A stretch of 64,000 bases of DNA, taken from assembly GCA_035048815.1 (NCBI GenBank), contig JAUCBN010000005.1, forward strand, positions 13,542,517-13,606,516. The letters run 5' to 3'. Source of the stretch: Abelmoschus esculentus (taxonomy: Eukaryota; Streptophyta; Magnoliopsida; Malvales; Malvaceae). Positions 53,970-64,000 of the stretch are shown here, one piece after another (the stretch's first letter is position 1; each line of letters starts with the position of its first letter). The notes under the pieces were generated by a model, which was not told the DNA's origin, searched no databases, and worked only from the letters and a program-made list of their open reading frames with translations. The position numbers were made by a program, and so were the translations under genes.

Positions 53970-56900
53970 AAAGCCCAATGTTATCTATTTGAACTCATAA
54001 AATTTGATTTAATAATATCTGGGTTTCGTTTTGCTGGGATTAGAACATGCATGTCTAAAAAGGCTTTATGGAGAATCCGTTCGAATTTTAACTGAGTAAA
54101 AAGCTAAAAATTTTAGATTAATCTGTATAATTTTTTTCAAAAGACCATATTTAACTATTTGATCTCATAAATTTTGATTTAAAAACATTTGGTTTTCGTT
54201 TTGTTACGATTAAAACGTGCTTGTCTAAAAAGGCTTTATAGAGAATCCGTTAGAATTTTAACCGAGTAAAAAGATGAAAATTTTAGATTAATCTGTATAA
54301 TTTTGTTCAAAAGCTCATATTTAACTATTTGAACTCATAAAATTTGATTTCATAACATCTAGTTTACGTTTTAATGGGATTAAAACGTGCTTGTCTAAAA
54401 ATTTTGATTTAACAACATCTGGTTTTCGTTTTGCTGGGATTAGAACGTGGTTGTCTAAAAAGGCTTTATTGAGAATCCGTTCAAATTTTAACCGAGTAAA
54501 AAGCTAAAAATTTTAGATTAATCTGTATAATTTTGTTCAAAAGCCCATATTTAACTATTTGAACTCATAAATTTTAATTTAACAACATCTTGTTTTCGTT
54601 TTGTTGGGATTAAAACGTGCTTGTTTGAAAAGGCCTTATAAAGAATCTGTTCGAATTTTAACCGAGTAAAAAGCTGAAAATTTTAGATTAAATTGTATAA
54701 TTATATTCAAAAGCCATATTTAACAATTTGAACTCATAAATTTTGATTTAACATCTGGTTTTTTTCTTCTTGGGATTAAAACGTGCTTGTCTAAAGAGCC
54801 TTTATAGAGAATCAGTTCGAATTTTAACCTTGTAAAAAGCTGAAAATTTTAGATTAATCTGTATAATTATGTTCAGAAGCCCATTATTAACTATTTGAAC
54901 TCATAAAATTTGATTTAATAACATCTGGTTTTCGTTTTGCTGGGATTAGAACGTGCAAGTCTAAAAAGGCTTTATTGAGAATGCGTTCGAATTTTAACCG
55001 AGTAAAAAGCTGAAAATTTTAGATTAATCTGTATAGTTTTGTTCAAAATCCCATTGTTAACTATTTGAACTCATAAAATTTGATTTAATAACATCTGGTT
55101 TTCGTTTTACTGGGATTAGAACGTGGATGTATAAAAATGCTTTATAGAGAATCCGTTCGAATTTTAACCGAGTAAAAAGTTGAAAATTTTAGATTAATCT
55201 GTATAATTTTCTTCAAAAGCCCATATTTAATTATTTGAACTCATAAAATTTGATTTCATAACATCTGGTTTTCGTTTTTCTAGGATTAAAACCTGCATGT
55301 TTAAAAAGGCTTTATCGAGAATCCGTTCGAATTTTAACTGAGTAAAAAGCTTAAAATTTTAGATTAATCTGTATAATTTGTTCAAAAGGTCATATTTAAC
55401 TATTTGAACTCATAAAATTTGATTCAACAACATCTGGTTTTTGTTTTGCTGAGATTAGAACGTGCATATCTAAAAAGGCTTTATAGAGAATCCGTTCGAA
55501 TTTTAATCATGTACAAAACTATAAATTTTAGATTAATCTGTATTATTTTATTCAAAACCCAAAGTTAACTATTTGAACTCATAAAATTTAATTAAATAAT
55601 ATTCGGTTTTTGTTTTACTGGGATTAGAACGAGCATGTCTAAAAAGGCTTTATTGAGAATCCGTTCGAATTTTAACCGAGTAAAAAGTTGAAAATTTTAG
55701 ATTAATCTATATAATTTTGTTTAAAAGCATATAATTAACTATTTGAATCATAAAATTTGATTTAATAACATCTTGTTTTCGTTTTGTTGGGATTAGAACG
55801 TGCATGACTAAAAAGGCTTTATTGAGAATCCGTTCGAATTTTAACCGAGTAAAAAGCAGAAAATTTTAGATTAATCTGTATAATTTTGTTCAAAAGCCCA
55901 TATTTAACTATTTGAACTCATAAATTTTGATTTAATATCTGGTTTTCGTTTTGTTGGGATTAAAACGTGCTTGTCTAAAATGGCTTTATAGAGAATCTGT
56001 TCGAATTTTAACCGAGTAAAAAGCAAAAAATATTAGATTAATCTGTATAATTTTGTTCAAAAGGCCATAGTTAACTATTTGAACTCATATAATTTTATTT
56101 AATAACATCTAGTTTTCGTTTTGTTGGGATTAAAACGTGCATGTCTAAAAGGGCTTTATAGAAAATCCGTTCAAATTTTAATCGTGTACAAAGCTGAAAA
56201 TTTTAGATTAATCTGTATAATTTTGTTCAAAAGCCCCTTGTTAACTATTTGAACTCATAAAATTTGATTTAATAACATCTAGTTATCGTTTTGCTAGGAT
56301 TAGAACGTGCATGTCTAAAAAGGGTTTATTGAGAATCCGTTCGGATTTGAACCGTGAAAAAACTAAAAATTTTAGATTAATCTGTATAATTTTGTTCAAA
56401 ATCCCATTGTTAACTATTTGAACTCATAAAATTTGATTTAATAATATCTGGTTTTCGGTTTGCTGGGATTAAAATGTGCTTGTCTACATAGCCTTTATAC
56501 ATAATCCGTTCGAATTTTAGCCGAGTAAAAAGCTAAAATTTTCAGATTAATCTGTACCATTTTCTTCACCAATTGCTAACTATTTGAACTCATTAAATTT
56601 GATTTAATAACATCTGGTTTTTATTTTGCTGGGATTAGAACGTGCATGCCTAAAATGGCTTTATTGAGAATCCGTTCAAATTTTAACTGAGTAAAAAGCT
56701 GAAAATTTTAGATAAATCTATATAATTTTGTTAAAGAGCCCATAGTTAACTCTTTGAACTCATAAAATTTGATTTCATAACATCTGGTTTTCGTTTTGCT
56801 GGGATTAGAACGTGCATGTCTAAAAAGGCTTTATTGATAATTCGTTCGAATTTTAACAGAGTAAAAAGCTAACAATCTTAAATTAATTTGTATAATTTTA

Positions 56901-57400
56901 TTCAAAAGCCTATATTTAACTATTTGAACTCATAAATTTTGATTTAACAACATATGGTTTTCGTTTTGTTGGGATTAAAACGTGCTTGTCTGAAAAGGCT
57001 TTATTGGGAATCCGTTCGAATCTTAACCGAGTAAAAAGCTGAAAATTTTTAATTAATCTGTATAATTTTGTTCAAAAGCCCATTGTTAACTATTTGAACT
57101 CCTAAAATTTGATTTCATAACATCTGGTTTTCGTTTTGCTTGGATTAGAACGTGCATGTCTAAAAAGGCTTTAGTGAGAATCCGTTTGAATTTTAGCCGA
57201 GTAAAAAGTTGAAAATTTTAGATTAATCTGTATAATTTTGTTCAAAAGCCAATATATAACTATTTGAACTCATCAATTTTGATTTAACAATATCTTGTTT
57301 TCGTTTTGTTGGGATTAAAACGTGCATGTCCAAAAAGGCTTTATAGAGAATCCGCTCGAATTTTAACCGAGTAAAAAGCTAAAAATTTTAGATTAATTTT
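53970..57400 (+). repeat. ~20-monomer satellite duplication, copy A
   Basis: About 3.4 kb that recurs at offset 4890-4893 (58860-62285). Shared rare variants: CCCAATGTTATCTATTTG, GTTACGATTAAAACG, a fused monomer CTTGTCTAAAAATTTTGATT near 54392, TTTTTTTCTT near 54762, and a monomer with GAACGAGCATG. Confidence 0.87.
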
Positions 57401-57410
57401 TCTAATTTTA

Positions 57411-57535
57411 TTCAAAAACCCATATTTTATTCTAAAAAGGCTTTATTGATAATTCGTTCGAATTTTAACCAAGTAAAAAGCTGACAATCTTAAATTAATT
57501 TCTATAATTTTGTTCAAAAGCCTATATTTAACTAT
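57411..57535 (+). other. Partial extra satellite monomer
   Basis: CCCATATTTTATTCTAAAAAGGC joins the CCCATATTT block to the CTAAAAAGGC block and so skips most of one monomer. The following partial monomer carries CCAAGTAAAAAGCTGACAAT, a variant also seen at 61750-61770. It is absent at the matching place in the second copy near 62290. Confidence 0.65.
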
Positions 57536-58859
57536 TTGAAATCATAAATTTTGATTTAACAACATCTGGTTTTCGTTTTGTTGGGATTAAAACGTGCTTG
57601 TCTAAAAAGGCTTTATAGAGAATCCGTTCGAATTTTAACCGAGTAAAAAGGTGAAAATTTTAGATTAATCTATATAATTTTGTTCAAAAGCCAATTGTTA
57701 ACTATTTGAACTCATTAAATTTTATTTAATAACATCTGGTTTTCGTTTTGCTGTGATTTGAACGTGCATGTCTAAAAAGGCTTTATTGAGAATCCCTTCG
57801 AATTTTAACCGATTAAAAGACTGGAAATTTTAGATTAATCTATATAATTTTATTCAAAAGCCCATTGTTAACTACTTGAAGTCATAAAATTTTATTTAAT
57901 AACATTTGTTTTTCGTTTTGCTTGGATTAGAACGTGCATGTCTAAAAAGGCTTTAGTGAGAATCCGTACGAATTTTAGATTAATCTGTATAATCTGTATA
58001 ATTTTGTTCAAAAGCCCATATTTAACAATTTGAACTCATCAATTTTAATTTAACAATATCTTGTTTTCGTTTTGTTGGGATTAAAACGTACTTGTCCAAA
58101 AAGGTTTTATAGAGAATCCGTTCGAATTTTAACCGAGTAAAAAGGTGAAAATTTTAGATTAATCTATATAATTTTGTTCAAAAGCCCATTTTTAACTATT
58201 GGAACTCATAAAATTTGATTTAATAACATCTCGTTTTCGTTTTGCTGGGATTAGTACATGCATGTCTAAAAAGGCTTTATTGAGAATCCGTTCGAATTTG
58301 AACCGTGTAAAAAACTAAAAATTTTAGATTAATCTGTATAATTTTGTTCAAAAGCCCATTGTTAACTATTTGAACTCATAAATTTTGATTTAACAACATC
58401 TGGTTTTCGGTTTGTTGGGATTAAAACGTGCTTGTCTAAAAAGGCTTTATAGAGAATCCGTTCGAATTTTAACCAAGTAAAAAGTAGAAAATTTTAGATT
58501 AATCTGTATAATTTTGTTCAAAAGCCCATTGTTATCTATTTGAACTCATAAAATTTGATTTAATAACATCTGTTTTTTTTTTGCTGGGATTAGAACGTTC
58601 ATGTCTAAAAAGGCTTTATTGAGAATACGTTCAAATTTTAACCGAGTAAAAAGCTTAAAATTTTAGATTAATCTGTATATTTTTGTTCAAAAGCCCATAT
58701 TTAACTATTTGAACTCATAAAATTTGATTTCATAACATTTGGTATTCGTTTTTCAAGAAGTAGAACATGCATGTCTAAAAAGGCTTTATTGAGAATCCGT
58801 TCGAATTTTAACCGAGTAAAATGCTGAAAATTTTAGATTAATCTGTATAATTTTGTTCA

Positions 58860-61800
58860 AATACCCAATGTTATCTATTTGAACTCATAAAATTTTATCT
58901 AATAATATCTGGTTTTCGTTTTGCTGGGATTAGAACATGCATGTCTAAAAAGGCTTTATGGAGAATCTGTTCGAATTTTAACTGAGTAAAAAGCTGAAAA
59001 TTTTAGATTAATCTGTATAATTTTTTTCAAAAGACCATATTTAACTATTTGATCTCATAAATTTTGATTTAAAAACATTTGGTTTTCGTTTTGTTACGAT
59101 TAAAACGTGCTTGTCTAAAAAGGCTTTATAGAGAATCCGTTAGAATTTTAACCGAGTAAAAAGATGAAAATTTTAGATTAATCTGTATAATTTTGTTCAA
59201 AAGCTCATATTTAACTATTTGAACTCATAAAATTTGATTTCATAACATCTAGTTTACGTTTTAATGGGATTAAAACGTGCTTGTCTAAAAATTTTGATTT
59301 AACAACATCTGGTTTTCGTTTTGCTGGGATTAGAACGTGGTTGTCTAAAAAGGCTTTATTGAGAATCCGTTCAAATTTTAACCGAGTAAAAAGCTAAAAA
59401 TTTTAGATTAATCTGTATAATTTTGTTCAAAAGCCCATATTTAACTATTTGAACTCATAAATTTTAATTTAACAACATCTTGTTTTCGTTTTGTTGGGAT
59501 TAAAACGTGCTTGTTTGAAAAGACCTTATAGAGAATCTGTTCGAATTTTAACCGAGTAAAAAGCTGAAAATTTTAGATTAAATTGTATAATTTTATTCAA
59601 AAGCCATATTTAACAATTTGAACTCATAAATTTTGATTTAACATCTAGTTTTTTTCTTGTTGGGATTAAAACGTGCTTGTCTAAAGAGCCTTTATAGAGA
59701 ATCAGTTCGAATTTTACCCTTGTAAAAAGTTGAAAATTTTACATTAATCTGTATAATTATATTCACAAGCCCATTGTTAACTATTTGAACTCATAAAATT
59801 TGATTTAATAACATCTGGTTTTCGTTTTGCTGGGATTAGAACGTGCATGTCTAAAAAGGCTTTATTGATAGTCCGTTCGAATTTTAACCGAGTAAAAAGC
59901 TGAAAATTTTAGATTAATCTGTATAGTTTTGTTCAAAATCCCATTGTTAACTATTTGAACTCATAAAATTTGATTTAATAACATCTGGTTTTCGTTTTAC
60001 TGGGATTAGAACGTGGATGTATAAAAATGCTTTATAGAGAATCCGTTCGAATTTTAACCGAGTAAAAAGTTGAAAATTTTAGATTAATCTGTATAATTTT
60101 CTTCAAAAGCCCATATTTAACTATTTGAACTCATAAAATTTGATTTCATAACATCTGGTTTTCGTTTTTCTAGGATTAGAACCTGCATGTCTAAAAAGTC
60201 TTTATCGAGAATCCGTTCGAATTTTAACTAAGTAAAAAGCTTAAAATTTTAGATTAATCTGTATAATTTGTTCAAAAGATCATATTTAACTATTTGAACT
60301 CATAAAATTTGATTCAACAACATCTGGTTTTTGTTTTGCTGAGATTAGAACGTGCATATCTAAAAAGGCTTTATAGAGAATCCGTTCGAATTTTAATCAT
60401 GTACAAAACTATAAATTTTAGATTAATCTGTATTATTTTATTCAAAACCCATAGTTAACTATTTGAACTCATAAAATTTAATTAAATAATATTCGGTTTT
60501 TGTTTTACTGGGATTAGAACGAGCATGTCTAAAAAGGCTTTATTGAGAATCCGTTCGAATTTTAACCGAGTAAAAAGTTGAAAATTTTATATTAATCTAT
60601 ATAATTTTGTTTAAAAGCATATAATTAACTATTTGAATCATAAAATTTGATTTAATAACATCTTGTTTTCGTTTTGTTGGGATTAGAACGTGCATGACTA
60701 AAAAGGCTTTATTGAGAATCCGTTCGAATTTTAAACGAGTAAAAAGCAGAAAATCTTAGATTAATCTCTATAATTTTGTTCAAAAGCCCATATTTAACTA
60801 TTTGAACTCATAAATTTTGATTTAACATCTGGTTTTCGTTTTGTTGGGATTAAAACGTGCTTGTCTAAAATGGCTTTATAGAGAATCTGTTCGAATTTTA
60901 ACCGAGTAAAAAGCAAAAAATATTAGATTAATCTGTATAATTTTGTTCAAAAGGCCATAGATAACTATTTGAACTCATATAATTTTATTTAATAACATCT
61001 AGTTTTCGTTTTGTTAGGATTAAAACGTGCATGTCTAAAAGGGCTTTATAGAAAATCCGTTCAAATTTTAATCGTGTACAAAGCTGAAAATTTTAGATTA
61101 ATCTGTATAATTTTTTTCAAAAGCCCCTTGTTAACTATTTGAACTCATAAAATTTGATTTAATAACATCTAGTTTTCGTTTTGCTGGGATTAGAACGTGC
61201 ATGTCTAAAAAGGGTTTATTGAGAATCCGTTCGAATTTGAACCGTGAAAAAACTAAAAATTTTAGATTAATCTGAATAATTTTGTTCAAAATCCCATTGT
61301 TAACTATTTGAACTCATAAAATTTGATTTAATAACATCTGGTTTTCATTTTGCTGGGATTAAAATGTGCTTGTCTACAGAGCCTTTATACAGAATCCGTT
61401 CGAATTTTAGCCAAGTAAAAAGCTAAAAATTTCAGATTAATCTGTATAATTTTCTTGAAAATCCAATTGCTAACTATTCGAACTCATTAAATTTGATTTA
61501 ATAACATTTGGTTTTCATTTTTCTGGGATTAGAACGTGCATGTCTAAAATGGCTTTATTGAGAATCCGTTCAAATTTTAACTGAGTAAAAAGCTGAAAAT
61601 TTTAGATAAATCTATATAATTTTGTTAAAGAGCCCATAGTTAACTCTTTGAACTCATAAAATTTGATTTCATAACATCTGGTTTTCGTTTTCTGGGATTA
61701 GAACGTGCATGTCTAAAAAGGCTTTATTGATAATTCGTTCGAATTTTAACCAAGTAAAAAGCTGACAATCTTAAATTAATTTCTATAATTTTGTTCAAAA

Positions 61801-62285
61801 GCCTATATTTAACTATTTGAACTCATAAATTTTGATTTAACAACATATGGTTTTCGTTTTGTTGGGATTAAAACGTGCTTGTCTGAAAAGGCTTTATTGA
61901 GAATCCGTTCGAATTTTAACCGAGTAAAAAGCTGAATATTTTAGATTAATATGTATAATTTTGTTCAAAAGCCCATTGTTAACTATTTGAACTCCTAAAA
62001 TTTGATTTCATAACATCTGGTTTTTGTTTTGCTTGGATTAGAACGTGCATGTCTAAAAAGGCTTTAGTCAGAATCCGTTTGAATTTTAGCCGAGTAAAAA
62101 GCTGAAAATTTTAGATTAATCTGTATAATTTTGTTCAAAAGCCAATATATAACTATTTGAACTCATCAATTTTGATTTAACAATATCTTGTTTTCGTTTT
62201 GTTGGGACTAAAACGTGCATGTCCAAAAAGGCTTTATAGAGAATCCGTTCGAATTTTAACCGAGTAAAAAGCTGAAAATTTTAGA
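58860..62285 (+). repeat. ~20-monomer satellite duplication, copy B
   Basis: Second copy of 53970-57400. The two copies are about 4.9 kb apart start to start, with other satellite between. They separate at about 57400/62285, where copy A has an extra partial monomer (57425-57535). Confidence 0.87.
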
Positions 62286-64000
62286 TTAATTTTATTCAAA
62301 AAAACCATATTTAACTATTTGAAATCATAAATTTTGATTTAACAACATCTGGTATTCGTTTTGTTGGGATTAAAACGTGCTTGTCTAAAAAGGCTTTATA
62401 GAGAATCCGTTCGAATTTTGACCGAGTAAAAAGGTGAAAATTTTAGATTAATCTGTATAATTTTGTTCAAAAGCCCATTTTTAACTATTGGAACTCATAA
62501 AATTTGATTTAATAACATCTAGTTTTCGTTTTACAGGGATTAGTACGTGCATGTCTAAAAAGGCTTTATTGAGAATCCGTTCGAATTTGAACCGTGTAAA
62601 AAACTAAAAATTTTAGATTAATCTGTATAATTTTGTTCAAAAGCCCATTCTTAACTATTTGAACTCATAAAATTTGATTTAATAACATCTGGTTTTCGTT
62701 TTGTTGGGATTAGAACGTGCATGTCAAAAAAGGCTTTATTGAGAATCCGTTCGAATTTTAACCGAGTAAAAAGCTGAAAATTTTAAATTAATCTGTGTAA
62801 TTTTGTTCAAAAGACCATATTTAACTATTTGGACTCATAAATTTTGATTTAACAACATCTGGTTTTCGGTTTGTTGGGATTAAAACGTGCTTGTCTAAAA
62901 AGGCTTTATAGAGAATCCGTTCGAATTTTAACCAAGTAAAAAGCAGAAAATTTTAGATTAATCTGTATAATTTTGTTCAAAAGCCCATTGTTATCTATTT
63001 GAACTCATAAAATTTGATTTAATAACATCTGGTTTTTGTTTTGCTGGGATTAGAACGTTCATGTCTAAAAAGGCTTTATTGAGAATCCGTTCAAATTTTA
63101 ACCGAGTAAAAAGCTTAAAATTTTAGATTAATCTGTATAATTTTATTCAAAAGCCCATATTTAACTATTTGAACTCATAAATTTGATTTCATAACATCTG
63201 GTTTTCGTTTTTCTAGAAGTAGAACTTGCATGTCTAAAAAGGCTTTATTGAGAATCCGTTCAAATTTTAACCGAGTAAAAAGCTGAAAATTTTAGATTAA
63301 TCTGTATAATTTTGTTCAAAAGCCAATTGTTAACTTATTTAAACTCATTAAATTTGATTTAATAACATCTGGTTTTCGTTTTGCTGGGATTTGAACGTGC
63401 ATGTCTAAAAAGGCTTTATTGAGAATCCGTTCGAATTTTAACCGAGTAAAAGACTGGAAATTTTAGATTAATCTGTATAATTTTATTCAAAAGCCCATTG
63501 TTAACTATTTGAAGTCATAAAATTTTATTTAGTAACATCTGTTTTTCGTTTTGCTTGGATTAGAACGTGCATGTCTAAAAAGGCTTTAGTGAGAATCCAT
63601 TCGAATTTTAGCCGAGTAAAAATCTGAAAAATTTAGATTAATTTGTATAATTTTGTTCAAAAGCCCATATTTAACTATTTGAACTCATCAATTTTGATTT
63701 AACAATATCTTGTTTTCGTTTTGTTGGGATTAAAACGTACTTGTCCAAAAAGGTTTTATAGAGAATCCGTTCGAATTTTAACCGAGTAAAAAGGTGAAAA
63801 TTTTAGATTAATCTGTATAATTTTGTTCAAAAGCCCATTTTTAAATATTAGAACTCATAAAATTTGATTTAATAACATCTAGTTTTCGTTTTGCTGGGAT
63901 TAGTACGTGCATGTCTAAAAAGGCTTTGTTGAGAATCCGTTCGAATTTGAACCGTGTAAAAAACTAAAAATTTTAGATTAATCTGTATAATTTTGTTCAA

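Larger units (their letters stand above)
35557..64000 (+). repeat. Satellite DNA array, ~170-bp monomer (right array)
   Basis: Same satellite and orientation as 1-10638, about 168 monomers with period 169-171 bp (for example the ACCGAGT block at 62761, 62931, 63101, 63270, 63441). It starts at CCCATATTTAACTATTTG directly after the element 3 LTR. It includes duplicated multi-monomer blocks and several scrambled monomers described separately. It continues past the window end. No other insertion or gene is visible in it. Confidence 0.97.

Noticed and set aside
1..64000. CENP-B box in the satellite (TTCG....A..CGGG type)
   Set aside because: The nearest match, TTCGTATTTTAACCGGG in some monomers, has 9 rather than 7 bases between TTCG and CGGG and lacks the central match, so it is not a CENP-B box.
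1..64000. An undescribed defence, biosynthetic or regulatory gene system
   Set aside because: I looked on both strands. Every coding segment with recognisable motifs belongs to one of the three retrotransposons, and the rest is satellite or LTR.

Overview
This 64 kb window is entirely repetitive plant heterochromatin. I see no host gene, rRNA, tRNA, CRISPR array or bacterial feature. The organism is a flowering plant, probably a eudicot. The reasons are the plant-specific retrotransposon lineages (Tekay-like chromovirus and Tat/Ogre-like Ty3/gypsy elements with tRNA-primed PBS sites) and an AT-rich satellite of about 170 bp of the kind found in plant centromeres or pericentromeres. The sequence cannot say which of those two it is.

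Layout. Positions 1-10638 are a head-to-tail satellite array of about 63 monomers. It holds a recent 6063-bp long-period duplication. Positions 10639-35556 are a nest of three Ty3/gypsy retrotransposons. Positions 35557-64000 are the same satellite in the same orientation, about 168 monomers, with duplicated blocks of about 0.5, 2.4 and 4.9 kb.

The nest. Element 3 (29874-35556, minus) is a Tat/Ogre-like element. It keeps its 5' LTR, PBS, a DUF7745-like head protein, RT, two RNase H domains and the integrase zinc finger. It stops at the start of the integrase core, where element 2 lies. Element 2 (about 10639-29873, minus) is a Tekay-like chromovirus with a chromodomain. Its right LTR is complete (3486 bp). 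Its left LTR has lost about 21-23 bp at the outer end and about 1.56 kb inside. Element 1 (10650-19803, plus) is another Tekay-like chromovirus. It is structurally complete (2115-bp and 2101-bp LTRs, PBS, PPT, perfect AAACC target duplication) and sits inside the left LTR of element 2, about 10 bp from the satellite junction. The insertion order is therefore 3, then 2, then 1.

All three polyproteins are dead. Most internal stops fall where the family has glutamine or tryptophan (CAG/CAA to TAG/TAA, TGG to TGA). That is the pattern expected from C-to-T decay of methylated DNA. Both chromoviruses also have a damaged protease active site. Element 2 lacks 77 residues of RT, and element 3 has lost its protease.

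The most unusual points are: the satellite resumes almost in phase (about 6 nt missing) across a 25-kb composite insertion whose left end is truncated; the LTR of element 1 carries a cluster of five perfect TGACGTCA palindromes and a gene-like set of splice sites; and the satellite has monomer subfamilies, dyad motifs and several scales of higher-order duplication.
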